This document shows positions 34,313 to 46,671 of a stretch of 64,000 nt of DNA, in pieces. The translations under genes were made by a program, and so were the position numbers. Position 1 is the stretch's first letter. Each line of letters begins with the position of its first letter. The stretch is from Thermothielavioides terrestris NRRL 8126 (taxonomy: Eukaryota; Ascomycota; Sordariomycetes; Sordariales; Chaetomiaceae): the NCBI RefSeq assembly GCF_000226115.1, contig NC_016462.1:806001-870000 (forward strand). Reading direction: 5' to 3'. The notes beneath the pieces are model-generated. The model saw only the letters and a list, made by a program, of their open reading frames with translations, had not been told where the DNA came from and ran no database searches.

Positions 34313-37192
34313 TCATCCCATCATGGCGTCCCAGTCAAAGTTGCCGGTACCCCAGAGCTCATTGAGGTTCAACCCCAGCGTCTCTAGGCTGAAGTCCGGG
34401 TTCAACGGCTGCATCTGCCAGGAATTACACAGGTCAGCTCCGAGAGGGACACAACGATCGAGGAGGCCACCGAAACAAACAAACAGACAACCAAGCAAGC
34501 ACCTACCTGCGGAAAAGCAGTAGCAGCCGGATCCGACGAGTTCGGCAGCCACCACGGCGTGCCGGGGACCTCGACCTGATGCCCGGCCGCGCCCTGCTGC
34601 GAGGACGAGGGCGGGAACGGAGTCACCGACTAAAAGGCTCGCCGTCAGCACAGGTTCATTCGGTTCCTAATGACGGGGGAAAAGTGTCTACAAACCTTGG
34701 ACCGCACAAACGGCTCCGAGGACGCCAGGGGCGGCGCCCCCGCCGCCGCACTACTGCTCCCCTGGTCCGCTCCTCCCGCCAAAGCAGCAGCACCGCCACC
34801 ACCACAACACCCGCCACCCGCACCAGCGCCGGCGCCGGCGCCGCCCCCACCGCCAGACTGCTGGCTCGACACGGGCGGGTCCTGGCCGGACAGCAGCTTG
34901 TAGTGCAGGGTGACGAAGCGGTCGGCGGCGGCGGCGCGGGCGGCCTCGGAGGTCTTGGTGCCGAGGTGGGCCTCGACGAGGCCGAGGGCGGCGCACAGGA
35001 TGGAGTAGTTCCAGGGCTCGTTGTTGCCGCAGCGGAGGATGCGGTCCTCCTTCATGGCGAGGCACTTCTCGAGCAGCTGCAGGGTGTGCTGCGAGTTGAT
35101 CATGATCATGTTGGTGCTGCCGCGCGGCTGCAGCATGGTGACGGAGCTGAGGTTGATGGCCAGCGTGAGCGAGTCCTCGCGCAGGAAGTTGAGCGTGCGC
35201 ACGCCCTGCTGCGCCAGCCGGTCGTGCAGCAGCACCATGTCGCGCGCCGCGTTGTAGTAGATGATCTCCGAGTACTGGTACTTGGAGTTGGTCTTGCGCA
35301 GCCGCAGGAACGGCTGGTGCAGCGGGATGATGTACTGCCGCAGCTGGATGTGCAGCAGCGTGTAGGCGAGCAGCGGCTTCTTGAGCAGCGGCTTCTGGGA
35401 GGAGCCGGGGGATGACGACGAGGACGAGGACGACGTCAGCTCGGGCAGGTCCCACGAAGGGAGCGAGTCGATCGCCTGGTTGATCTCGTTGGTGTACTGG
35501 ATCACCCGGTCGTAGTCCAGCTGGTCGGGCGGGCCGGTCAAGACGCGGCTGAGCTCGAGGCGGAGGGCGAGGCTCTGGCGGCTGATGTGCTGGTAGGACG
35601 AGAAGGTGTACTCGCTGGGCGGGCGCGAGGGGGGCAGCTCGGTGGTGTCCTCGTCGAACTCGGAGTCGTCGATGTTGCGCGGCGGGTCGACGTCGTAGTG
35701 CAGCGAGCAGAGGATGGAGGGCAGGCCGTGGTCGAAGGAGGCCTGCAGGTCGTAGCTCTGGATGGTGGCCCAGAGGCGCCGCCGCATCTCCTGGTTGAAG
35801 GGCGAGATCTTGTCGCACATGTGGCTGGGCTCGCGGTGCAGGCCGACGGCGATCGCGTCCTGCGTGATGGCGCCCGCGTTCGTCCAGAAGCGCTTCTTCT
35901 TGATGGTGTTGATCCGCTTGGCCAGGTAGACGAGGCAGCTGATCTGGTAGTGGATCAGGCGGCGGTGCTTGGCGCTCTGGCGCTGCTGCCACTCGTCGAC
36001 CGCCTGGACCCAGCGGATGGCGTGGGCGTGCGAGGCCGACATCATCTTCTCGAACTTGTGGGGCATGTGGGCGCCCAGGCAGCTCGAGATGGCCATGATG
36101 GCCAGGACGAGGGCGGTGAAGGCGGCGCTGCGGGGCTCGGATCGCTGCCAGAACTTGGCATAGTCCCGGCGGAAGCTGGGGATGTGGAGGATGCGGTGGA
36201 CCTGCTCGAACTGGTCGAGGTAGATGTTCACCAGGTTGTCGGTCTCCTCCTTGGAGGGGAGCAGCGCCTCCAGGGCGAGATCGGGCGAATGGAACTTGCG
36301 CTCCCGCTCCTCGGCGTCCTTGCGGCGATCCTTGTTCCTGTGGATGAACAGCGGCCGCAACCACTCCTCCGAGGTCTCCTTCATGAAGGGGCAGAGCCCG
36401 GTGAGCTGTTTTGCCGGTTAGTACACATCACGCCATTACCTCGTCCAACGGCAAGCGGGCAGTCTAAGGGGGGGAGGGGCAGGGGTGTGAAGCAGGCATA
36501 ATTACCTCCTGGAAAGCCAGGAAGGCACTGTGGGGCCCGAAGTAGCGCGTCTTGAACTCCTTGCCGCGGAAGAAGCGCAGCTCCTCCCGGTCGGCGCAGG
36601 TCACCTGGGTCTGCAGGAAGGCGGGCACCTCGGCCTCGGGTTCGGGGCCCGTATCGGACCGGAGGTGCTCCGGGGGCGAGCGGTCCTGCACGGTGCTGCC
36701 GTCGAGCGAGGCGACCTGCTTGGCCAGGAGGCTCTTGAGCTGGGCCACCTCGAGCTCGAGGCGGCGGAGGCGGTCGGACTCGCGACCGTCCTTGCGGAAG
36801 TAGGGCGACTCGCCGCCGGTGCTCGGCAGCGACAGGCGGGCATCGAGCCCGGCGAGCCCGGCCACGGCCGGGGCCGGCAGGCCGAGCTTGTTCGGGGGCG
36901 CCAGGCCGGGGCGGGTCTCATACTCGCAGCGCTCGGGGGTGCCCGACTGCAGACAGCGCGAGCACGGGAACTCGCGGTCGCACGACAGCTTGCGGCGGCG
37001 GCACTCGAGACACGACAGCCGCACGCGCTGGCGCTTGCGCGGGGGCGGGCGGTCGCCGTGGTGGTTTTGGTCATGGTCATGGTCATCATGGTCCCGGTCC
37101 CGATCCCGATCCCGATCCCGGTCCCGGTCCCGGTGGTCGTGCTGCGAGTCTGTGCCTGCGGGGCTCTCGCTGCGCTCACTCGGCTCCGACAT
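34313..37192 (-). CDS. Zn(II)2Cys6 transcription factor with fungal-specific TF domain
   Basis: Nuclear regulator; target genes unknown. Exons on the minus strand 37192-36506, 36405-34696, 34629-34507 and 34414-34313 join in frame to 873 residues; the intron after exon 1 has GTACTAACC as branch site. Residues 18-45 are an Asp/Arg/His repeat run from GATCCC/GGTCCC repeats (about 37079-37130), followed by basic PPPRKRQRVR. The zinc cluster is CLECRRRKLSCDREFPCSRC with a last Cys in ERCEYET. A leucine-rich stretch DRLRRLELEVAQLKSLLAKQ near residue 145 may dimerise. The middle homology region follows from exon 2 (YLDQFEQVHRILHIPSFRRD, then the LVYLAKRINTIKKKRFW region). A Gly/Ala/Gln-rich stretch precedes the C terminus, which ends acidic/aromatic (LNELWGTGNFDWDAMMG), a plausible activation motif. 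Divergent from the acid phosphatase gene. Confidence 0.92.
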
Positions 37193-38292
37193 GACCTTGC
37201 CGGAGCTATCGGGCCAACCCTCGGGCTAGCCAACCCATATAACAAAAACTAATCAACCACCCCAAAAAAAGGAAGCACGCCACCTATCTTGGTACGGAGA
37301 CCCGCGGCCCTGCAGTGGGTGCCAAGGGAGGGGCCCGTCTTAAAGTCGCCCGGGCGCGCGCACACGTCTGCCGAGCCACGGCGCGAGGGGTAAAATCCGG
37401 GCGCGAGAGTTTTATCAATCGATCTGATAAGCCGCGTCCGCGTCCTCCCTCCACGCCGCCCTTAAATAACGTACCGCCGGTTCGCTCGCCGGCAGACCCC
37501 TGGAAACGTTGCACGCCGATGACGAATGTCTTGCGATAGAGGGCTGGCATCTGCTGGTTTGGGGTCGTCGTCCAAACGAAGGATTCTCGATTTTTTTTGG
37601 GTCGCAAGCGACTTGGCCTCGGAGTTCCGAGCAATGGCCGAGCAACGCTCCAGCACAGAGCAGCAAGAGGCCCGCGCGGGGAGCTGATGACCAAACTGTG
37701 GACAAGGCTAAGTCCGAGTATCTCCGTATATCCGGCTTCGAGAATAAGAAGGGATGCCAAGTCTCATGAACACCGGTTTCGGTCGCAAGCGCTTGCGAAA
37801 ACATGGACCTGGCATCTTGGATTGCTTGCGTTTGAGCTTGACCACTGCGTCAGTCCTGAAGTTGCCGTTTCCGGTGAGTGGTTGATGCAAGCAACCCTAA
37901 CCCTGTTCGAGGTTTGAGGCACAGAGGCACACAAGTTGATTGGGCATGCTGCTCAGCCTCGACGTCTTTCAGCGCACTTCAGACGATGCTTGAGCTCTCG
38001 CCAAGTACCCTGCAGGAAGGAACAATTGCATTTTATTGGCACATGTTGACCCCAAAGTTATCTTGTAAAGAGACTTGTTTTTGTCCTTCTCTCTGTCTGA
38101 ATGCTCCGATGCGCGGCAAGTGGCCTGCTTGGTGCGACGGGTCTTCGGGCCCAGGAACAAAGCACTCGGCGGGGCCGCTGCGGGAGGGCTTGGCATCCAA
38201 ACTTGCAGCGGAACTACGCGTGTAATCTGGAGTTCCCCTGCCATCCGACCGCCAGCGATGCGGCCGATGAACCATGAACAGCGAGTAGCACC
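37193..38292. other. divergent intergenic region, regulator / acid phosphatase
   Basis: No gene seen. About 1.1 kb serve as shared upstream region of the Zn2Cys6 gene (minus) and the acid phosphatase gene (plus). An inverted CCAAT box (ATTGG) lies at 38034-38038, about 255 bases before the phosphatase start. Control of one by the other is only a possibility from layout. Confidence 0.5.
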
Positions 38293-39599
38293 ATGCAGCG
38301 CCTGTTCGCCATTTTTCTCGGATGGGCCTTGCTAGGCTCCGCGCTTGGTGCTGCTCTCGTCCCGGGCAAGGCCTTCGAGCGGTTCATCACCATCTGGCTG
38401 GAGAATCAGGTAAGTTACCTAACTCAACTTGGCCGGCGCTGGCTCCACACCACTTGGACCTACCCTGCAATTGACAACGCTCCCTAGGACTACGCAAAGG
38501 TCGCCGTCGATGCTAGCATCGCCGATCTAAAGCGCCGGGGCATCTTGCTGACCCGATACTACGCCCATACCCATCCGAGCCAGCCCAACTACGTGGCCGC
38601 CGTCGGGGGCGACTACTTCGGGCTCAACCACGACGACTTCGTGCGCATCCCCGACAATGTCGCAACCGTGGCCGACCTCCTGGAGGCTAAGAGCATAACA
38701 TGGGCCGGTTATTTTGAGGATGTGCCCGGTCCGGGCTACATGGGCAATCACAGCGACGGGTCGACCGGGAATGGCGGCTGGGACTACGTGAGGAAACACA
38801 AGTAAGGAGAAAAGGCCCTCCGTAATCGCCCTGCAGAGGCCGGCCGGCTCCCGCTGATTTCCCACGCAGCCCGTTTGTGTCGTACGACAGCATCACCATG
38901 AATGGGGAGCGGCTGCTGAACCTGCTGTCCTTTGCCGACTTCGAGCGCGCCTTCGCCGCGAGGGCGGTTCCCCAGTTCGTCTTCATGACGCCCAACATGA
39001 TGAACGACGGCCACAACACGACCCTCGACTTTGCGACAGCGTGGTCGCACAAGTTCCTGCAGCCTCTGCTTGAAGACGGCGCGTTTGACGAGCGCACCCT
39101 GATTGCGCTCACGTACGACGAGTCCGAAACCTACAGCGAGCCCAACCACATTGTCACCCTGCTCCTGGGCAGCGCCATCCCGCCTTCGCTCAAGGGCACG
39201 CAGGACGACACCTTCTACACGCACTACAGCATCCTGTCGACCGTCGAGGCCAACTGGGGCCTGCACAATCTGGGCAGATACGATGTCGGCGCAAACGTCT
39301 TCCAGTTCGTCGCAGACCTGGCCGGATACACCGAGAACAAGGACCCCGAGAATGCGGCGACCGTGAACAACTCGGTGTCGTACCCGGGCATGCTGAACAA
39401 CGATCCCGCAAAGCTCCTTCCGATTCCCGTGCCAAACACCAAGCTCCGCGGGGCTGGCGGACTTCCGGTGCTACCGTCGATCGAGATCGCCTGGTCGGGG
39501 TCGCTTGGGTCGCCGACGCCCTACGATGGCAGCGGCCGGGTGTGTGATGGCGATAAAAACCTGCCCATCTACAACAGCCCGGGAGCTAGTCTGCCATAA
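38293..39599 (+). CDS. secreted acid phosphatase, phosphoesterase family (PhoA-like)
   Basis: Hydrolyses phosphomonoesters outside the cell (family role, PF04185 phosphoesterases). Exons 38293-38409, 38488-38801 and 38870-39599 join in frame to 386 residues. Residues 1-20 form a signal peptide (FAIFLGWALLGSALGAAL). Family features: the first block FERFITIWLENQ, with the Glu-Asn of the metal-site segment just before intron 1; THPSQPNYVAAVGGDYFG; FVFMTPNMMNDGHNTTLDFA; and ALTYDESETYSEPNH. Several N-x-S/T sites (for example NHSDGS, NNSVS) suggest glycosylation. The C-terminal tail is Gly/Pro/Ser-rich without a GPI signal. Length is normal for fungal PhoA enzymes. Confidence 0.92.
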
Positions 39600-42500
39600 T
39601 GCTCCGCTTGTTGTTCTTAGTAACTTGGATAGCCGGGAACACAGCCTTCAACCTCGTCGTCGCTCTCCAAGCTCCAATGATAGGCGCCTGATGGGGCGCC
39701 GTGAAAGGCCGCCACAGCGGCGCCTCCCATTTCCCTTGTGCTATGCCGCACGCACTGTCCTCTTCTCTCCTTCCACGATCTCGGATCCGTCAGACACCCA
39801 GTTGGTGCCGGGTGGCTGAATCGGGCTGCGTGGCGCCGTCCGATCTAATATCCCGAGGCCTGCCACGCCATGCGATACTGCGGCAGTGGCGCCGCGTGCG
39901 ATGCCGCAGTCGTCTCAATCTTCACCATGGGCCTGGCACATCGAATTAAACAAAACCCACACTGACTTACCGCGGTTCCTCTCCCCTCCTATTTCTTTTC
40001 CGTCCACCCTTGATCGTGCGGAACGTGGACCGAACCTTCCGCACCGGAACTCTTCATGCGGACCTTTGGGGTCCCGGCCGGGTCTGCCACTTCCCACCGA
40101 ACACTACCCACCGCACTGCCGGGAAGCCCTAGATCTCTGGGCTATGCTTGACCGATTCGTCAGCATGAGGTTCTTGAACTGCTTCGGTTCCCGGCCGCGG
40201 GCCTCTGGGACCGTCGCTCAGCCTCTCCGACCAGTGCCGCGGCACCACACTCGCGCTCACTCGGCCGGTCCGCTGACCCTGAACCCCGTAAATGTCGCGC
40301 AGGCTGGGACAGGAGCCGTCGACTCGGTCTCGACGCTCATCGTATACGCTCCTTCGTTCAAGGCTTCCGCCGTACCCTCAGTCAGTTCCCCCCACCATCT
40401 TCTCCGCCGAGCCGGCAGAACTGTCCTAGCTCGTGGTGGGGGACGACGAGGTCGACGTCGATTCCGCGGCCGCCGCCCACAAGAAGAGCACCGGCCCCCT
40501 CGGGCGCGTCCGGACCCGCGTCCAGCAGCACTTCTCGCAGGGCTCGCTGCACCACCCGATTCCGCCGCGCGGCAGCCAGGAGAGCTAAGCACCACCGACC
40601 AGCCCCTTTCCCAACTCCACCGCCACCACCAACCCCTACCCACCTCCTTCCACACCAACAACCTCCTCTACCCCAACACCAACACCCTTACCAGGCTTCT
40701 CCCACCCGATGACGCTTCCTGCCCCACGAATCCGACGACCACCACCACCATCCCGACCAGCCTGACCAGCAGCAGCCCCGCCGACCCAACTACCCCCACC
40801 GCCAACAACAGCACCACCAGCAACCCACACCCGGCCCCGCCGCGCCTGCAGACTCCGCTGCAGCCCCGCGCCTGCTCGCTCGAGTTTACCCACCTCGATC
40901 TGCTCTGCCGCCCGTCGTCGCTGGCTGGCGGCGGCGGGGGCGGGCTAGGCGTTGAGGTAGGGGTCGGGGTTGCGGTTGCGGTGGCGGCTGCCGAGTGGTG
41001 GCCCCGGCGCATGGCGCTGCCGCTGTCTGCGCTGGCGGCTACGCAGAAGGCTACGCAGGCGGCTACGCCATCGGTGCCGAGGCCGGTGCCGGGGACGGGG
41101 ACCGGGATTAGCGGTCATATTTCCCTATCCTTTCAACTAGACTCAACCAGCGCAGGCTTCTGTCCTCGTTCAAGCTGCCGGTGGTGAGCTTTCCCAATTG
41201 GGACGGTTGTTCAAGGGCGCCGGAGGGGATGTCGTTCATCGAGGGTACAGACGGTTGACTTTTCGCGGTTAAGCCGCAAATAGGTAGTTACCATTTTAGG
41301 ATGAAGAACTGAGCTGGAACATAAACACTTTTCTATACCGATGTAATCATCAACGGGTCGCCTCAACGGGTCGCCGTGGTACCTCTCGATCCACAACCCA
41401 CCACAACTTCCGTTTTTACACAGTACAACCGGCAGAAGATGGTGGTCGGAATGGTCTTTGCCGAGGTACACCCCCATCGATCCCCGGACACACAAAAAGG
41501 GCGGCAATCTCAGCTGTTGTTTGACGCCGAGCTTGCGTGGGAGGGTCGTTGGGAGTGTTCTTTGGCGGTGGCGAATCCACTCGGCGGGAACTTGGGTGAA
41601 GAGCAGCCGCAGCCGAGGCTCTGCTGGCGCCAACGGTGTTCCTGGAAGGGCAGCTACTGCGTCAGGATGCAAGACGCAGTGTGGGCCCAATCTAATATAG
41701 AACAGTACATCGTCTCTCGGACCGAACGAGATCAGCAGTCCGGTGAGTCGTTCCCTTATCGCCCGGGTCGGCATGGCAAAAAATAGACAACTGTCGCCAG
41801 CCGAGGCTGGAAAGTAAGTAGACCCACACAACGACAGCGTTGCCCGACATCTTTCGAATTGTTTCTCGGCTCAAGGCCGGATACAAACTTTTGCACCTGG
41901 AACTGCCGTTGACTGAGGACCTTTGTGGCCTCGATTGTTGTTCCGACATGTGAAAGAGGCGGATCTTTAACGTTATCGCGACGTTGCATCTATGTGGGGC
42001 GCTGCATCCTGCAACTGTGGGCCCAGGCGCAGTGGGGCTTATTCGCTGCATTGGGTTCTTCCATCTTCAATACCTATCATGGAGCCATACACGACTGTGC
42101 ATACTGTGTACAGCAGTTACATACTGTACCATTCGTGGTTCTCGGCACATCATAATCGCAAACAGGACTGCTGCCCCAAAGAGCTGTAGTGTGATCTGTC
42201 GTATTCTTCATGTAACTTACTTGGAAAAGCCTCATATTCGGAAGCTCTTTTGGAGCCTCCGCGATAGATCATGGATGCTGGCGCCGGTCAAGCTTCCTCT
42301 TCCCCGGGCAGCGGTATGTCAGCAAGTTCATCCTGCCGCGACAAGCTGCAAGCCATATCGCGATGCGTCAGATTACAGCAAACTTGCATCATTCAACGGC
42401 GAACAAGACGTTGTACCCCTCTTTTGCCTGATAACGTGAGTTAAGGCGGAAGGTACGAGTGAAACGGGGCGCTTGGATCCCGCACGTGCGTTCCGCATCC

Positions 42501-43304
42501 GTCATGTCCAGCTCGGCCACCGCGCTCGTTAGGCTGTGCAAAGGGCCAAAGAGAGTCGAAACCCAGGCCACATGCTGCCGTGGTGATCGCCGCTCGCGGC
42601 TGGGTGTATTCCTAATTACTGTGGAAACTCGAGCAGTCTTCGAGCAAGGGAGCCAGCCAAGGAGCTTGGGCCACCACCGACTTTCACATGCCAGCTTGGC
42701 AAGCAGTTTGCCTGGCTTTCACGTTATCAAAACTGGGCAGGCCAGGGTGAGCAGCTGCTGTGAGTGGCTCACCATGGCCCATGGCGTGTCACCATCCCGG
42801 GAGACACCCCCGCCTCGCCCACCTGGCCAGACACCAAGGCAAAATGGCGCGAAGAACATGCAACTGCAGCTGTCCGCTTCGCAAGAGCGGACTTTCCCAG
42901 GGCGGCTGGTTGGCTGGCCGGAACGCACGAAAGTCCGGACGGGGAAGGCGTGGCGTTATCGCTGCTGCCGGGCATTTAACATTAGACTCGAGCCTGCCTC
43001 AGACGTAGACATTCCGTGCCCTACCTTCCCACATTCCTCTGTAAGGTACTTACCTTGTTCTCGCCCTCGATTCCACCTGATCCTCCCTTATTGTTCCCTC
43101 CCTTCCAACCAAAGCTCTTCCAGCATCCGCAGAGCCCGCTTGGTCAATTCCATCGGAAACCCGATTTCAAAAGGTATCTATCACCAAGCTTGTTCTCTCT
43201 GCTGCCCAGGTACAGGATCGCACCGGGGCTTTCCGTGCCTCAATTTGTCGTTGTTCTGTTTCCACTAGAGTTATATCTGCCGCCGCAGCACAGTAAATTC
43301 TAAC
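39600..43304. other. 3.7 kb stretch without a supported gene
   Basis: A 433-codon plus frame (39886-41187) is Pro/Thr/Asn repeats and Arg runs with no domain. A short frame in another phase at 40430-40588 begins after TAG and contains VDVDSAAAAHKKSTGP and RTRVQQHFSQGSL, which reads like real protein, but no convincing start or partner exon was found. A 206-codon minus frame (41211-41831) has no motif. The final 300 bases are CT-rich like the promoter and 5' UTR of the perilipin gene. Confidence 0.4.
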
Positions 43305-44050
43305 ATGCCTCACAAGGCGACTGAGGTGACGGACAACAGCACCATGGCCGAAACCAAGACCGCGGTTGTGCCTGACGGCGACCTGCCGCAGCTGAACACC
43401 CTCCGGGTATGACGATTCCTTTCCTTTCCCCCGCCACGCTTCGACGTCACTCAGGCCCGGCAGCTGACGTACAGACACAGCATCTGCTCACGTACCCAGC
43501 CGTCCAAGACAGCGTCCGGGCCTTCCGAGAGAACGCGCTCGGCAGGCTGTCGATCCAGCTGAGCAACTCGGCCTACCAGATGGTGGTGCGGCCGGTTGCA
43601 TCCCTCCTGAACAAGCCCTACGGCCTGGTGGCGCCGTACGTGCAGCGCGCGGACCAGCTCGGCGATCAGACGCTGTCGACCCTGGAGAAGAAGTTCCCGG
43701 TCGTCAAGAAGCCGTCGCCCGAGCTGCTGAGCGACGCCCGGCAGGCCGTATACGCGCCGGTGCGGCACGTGTCGGAGGTCTACAACGGCACCTACCAGCA
43801 GGCGCCGGGCGGGTACACGGCCAGCGGCATGGCGGCCGTCAAGACGGCGGCCGTCCTTACTGGCGAGGGCGTCGTCTTCACGCTCCGCAGCCTGGTGAAA
43901 TTGGGCGAGTCCCTGAAGATCGGCGAGTCCCTCAACGCCCGCGCCGACTCCATCGAGGCCGCCATCGGCAACCACGGGACTTCCGGCCAGAAGAAGCAGG
44001 GTACGTCGGGAGGCACCAAGAAGACCGACTTGAAGGCTGCCAGCACTTGA
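43305..44050 (+). CDS. perilipin-like lipid droplet protein (CAP20/MPL1 family)
   Basis: Coats lipid droplets and controls access of lipases. The family was found as CAP20 in Colletotrichum and MPL1 in Metarhizium, where it acts in appressorium turgor. Exons 43305-43406 and 43481-44050 give 223 residues. I chose the second of two nearby AG acceptors (43479-43480) because the first is too close to the CTGAC branch; the alternative adds two residues. Features: LLTYPAVQDSVRAFRENALG, then VRPVASLLNKPYGLVAPYVQ and ADQLGDQTLSTLEKKFPVVK, the core PAT-like helix region, and a C-terminal amphipathic part LRSLVKLGESLKIGESLNAR. The Lys/Gly/Ser tail is unstructured. Upstream sequence is pyrimidine-rich. 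Confidence 0.93.
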
Positions 44051-44973
44051 GATTGGCCACGTTTAGTGAGGATGGGGAGTCGGACGTGTACGATAAGGCC
44101 TGCTGAGGCCGAAGGCCGACAAACAGCGATGAGGATCCGGTACGCGTGAGGTCGGAAAGCGTATTCTTTTTGGTCAGAGGCAGGCTGGGTGCTGTTGCTG
44201 CGAAGGTTTCGGGAATTGCACCCCATGCGGGAGGGCAAGGGGGAATGAGCTTGGGTTCCCGATCATCAGCCCTGCTTTTCTTTTCCCACTCTGTCGGATT
44301 AGGTTGTTGGTCTGCAAGGAAAACGTTCAATCCATAGTGGATATCAAAATAGAATGGTGCCATTCACTCGGCTGTCGCGACTTTTACTTCACCGAGGTGC
44401 CGCATCGGAAGGCACCCCTGCGCTGCGGGCCGGGGGTTGGGTTTCCGCTGCGGCTCCACCAAGCGACGCCAAGCTCAAACATGACAAAAAGAGACTGGAA
44501 GAACAACTGGCCAGCCTTCCAACACCAGAAAAAATTCACCCGCCACTTTCTCGAACCCCCGGCCAAGATGTTGTGTAGAAAAGTCAGCCGAGCAACACAA
44601 CGATTTTTTTTTTCCTTTTTACTGCACATGAATCAGCCTTCGCTCAGCCGTGTTCGAGGCCCGGACGGCGCCCTGATTACTGGCCCTTGACATAAGCCGC
44701 TGTCGCTAGCCGGCCCGGGAAGTCACCTCGCCTTAGCTTTTTCGCCCCACCCACAACTGCCGTCCATGGTTTCTTACCTTAGCCTTAGTAATGAGGGGTG
44801 TTCAAGGATGAGAACGTCCTCGACATTTCCGGATTCTTCATAAGACATGAGCCGTCTTTGTCGAAAATTTGAAATACGTTTCATCGCGGCTGCTGTACGT
44901 AAGGAGATGTATGCTCTCAGGGTAGTAGTGCCTTCCTATACATAAGCCCTCATCTGCCCGCCCCGTGGTCCCG
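44051..44973. other. intergenic, perilipin 3' flank and pirin upstream region
   Basis: No gene seen. A 10-base T run lies at 44605-44614. Short frames lack motifs. Confidence 0.5.
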
Positions 44974-46122
44974 ATGAGGACCGTTTCCCGAGTCATCATC
45001 TGCATCTCCGTCATCGTGGGACTCTGCTCCGTCCTGGCTGTCTTCTTCCGACCCGACATCGCCGGGTGGACAGGCTTGAATAGCACGATCATCCTCTCGC
45101 AACTCTTCAACAGCAACATTTCGCTTGCAACCACAGCCACTTCTACTACTCCCACCACTACTATCACCAATAGCAACCCTCCCACCACCGCCAACATGAC
45201 CACCCCCGCCCTCCTCCCCCGCCTCATCCGCCAGACCTTCCTAGCAATCGAGCAGTCCGAGGGCGCCGGCGCGCGCGTGCGCCGCTCCATCGGCACCCCG
45301 CGCCTGCGCCACCTCTCACCCTTCCTCATGCTCGACCACTTCGCCGTCTCGCCCGGCGCCGGCTTCCCCGACCACCCCCACCGCGGCCAGGAGACCATCA
45401 CCTACCTGCTGCGCGGCGGCATGGAGCACGAGGACTTCGCGGGCAACCGCGGCCGCCTCGGCCCCGGCGACCTGCAGTTCATGACCGCCGGCCGCGGCAT
45501 CGTGCACGCCGAGATGCCCGCGCTGGACACCGAGGGCGGGGTCAATGTCGGGTTGCAGCTGTGGGTGGACCTGCCGAAGCGGCTGAAGGCGTGCGAGCCG
45601 CGGTACCGGGATCTGAAGGCTGCCGAGGTGCCCGTGGCGGAGGTCGACGGGGGGAAGGTGCGCGTCAAGGTGATCAGCGGGCAGAGCCACGGGGTGGACT
45701 CGGTCAAGGACCTGGCGTACACGCCCGTGTGGCTGCTGGACGTCGAGATCCGGCCCGGCGGCCGGATCGTGCAGCCGCTGCCCGAGGGCTGGAACGCGTT
45801 CGCGTACACGCTCGAGGGCGACGTGCTGTTTGGGCCGGAGGAGGGCAATGGTCAGCGGGCGGTCGGGGAGTTCCATAACGTCGTGTTCGAGCCCGAGGGC
45901 CAGGCCGTGTACGCCGCCGTGGACGAGGGCGCCCCGAAGAGCGCCCGGTTCGTCCTCGTCGCCGGCTTGCCGCTCGACCAGAAGATCGTCCAGTACGGCC
46001 CCTTCGTGCTGACCAGCCAGGAGGAGGTGTACCAGGCGTTTATGGACTACCAGACCCACTCGAACGGGTTTGAGCGCGCCAACGGGTGGCAGAGCGAGAT
46101 TGGGAAGGCCATGGTGCATTAG
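44974..46122 (+). CDS. pirin-family cupin protein with hydrophobic N-terminal extension
   Basis: Pirins are iron-binding double cupins; some are nuclear co-regulators and some have quercetinase activity. Intronless, 383 residues from ATG 44974. The pirin core begins at about residue 83 (LIRQTFLAIEQSEGAGARVR). Metal-site motif: LDHFAV then FPDHPHRGQETITYLL with two His, FAGNRGRLGPGDLQFMTAGR, GIVHAEMP with further His and Glu. The C-terminal cupin has WNAFAYTLEGDV. The first 74 residues are unusual: a hydrophobic stretch (VIICISVIVGLCSVLAVFF) followed by a Thr/Ser/Asn-rich linker, so this form may be membrane-anchored or secreted. An in-frame ATG at 45196 in good context would give a standard 309-residue cytosolic or nuclear pirin. 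Confidence 0.9.
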   Translation: MRTVSRVIICISVIVGLCSVLAVFFRPDIAGWTGLNSTIILSQLFNSNISLATTATSTTPTTTITNSNPPTTANMTTPALLPRLIRQTFLAIEQSEGAGARVRRSIGTPRLRHLSPFLMLDHFAVSPGAGFPDHPHRGQETITYLLRGGMEHEDFAGNRGRLGPGDLQFMTAGRGIVHAEMPALDTEGGVNVGLQLWVDLPKRLKACEPRYRDLKAAEVPVAEVDGGKVRVKVISGQSHGVDSVKDLAYTPVWLLDVEIRPGGRIVQPLPEGWNAFAYTLEGDVLFGPEEGNGQRAVGEFHNVVFEPEGQAVYAAVDEGAPKSARFVLVAGLPLDQKIVQYGPFVLTSQEEVYQAFMDYQTHSNGFERANGWQSEIGKAMVH

Positions 46123-46583
46123 GCGGTCTGGGAGGAGGAAAATTGGGTGATACTTGTTGAGTTTATCGTTGTGTTGGCGATGGGAAAGTGGTAGACTTAT
46201 CATGCGTCATGTTTATTTATTTGCCAATGATACCATGTTTCATGCAGTCATGCCTTGCGGATCAGGTTTGGTGCTGTAAACAACATAAAGGTATCCCCAG
46301 GAAGGTGGGAATTTCGCCCTGAGAGCGGTAAGCGGTAGAATAGCGATTGTTTGCTCTCCTGTTCTGCAGAAGATGCGAGGCAGGGAGGCGCAGGAACACC
46401 AGCGGGCATCGATCACGCAAGTCTGTTCTCAGTAGCGAAGGACCAAGGCCGCCGGGGAGCTGGGAGCAGTCGGTAGGCACTAAATATAGAAGTTCGAACT
46501 CACCCGATTTCCACCGGCCACCACTTCCTGACACACTCTCCACCGAGAGGTCGCCTGTTCGATCCTTGTGCCCAGGGGCGTGC

Positions 46584-46671
<88 letters not shown>

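Noticed and set aside
34751..36364. 537-codon minus-strand frame inside the Zn2Cys6 gene
   Set aside because: His/Arg/Pro/Ala-rich shadow of the real coding frame, caused by high GC at third positions.
39886..41187. 433-codon plus-strand open frame
   Set aside because: Made of Thr/Asn/Pro and Arg runs from simple CCACCA-type repeats, with no homology features; probably non-coding.
41211..41831. 206-codon minus-strand open frame
   Set aside because: No motif, no signal peptide, no family resemblance, and a competing plus-strand frame at 41376-41786.
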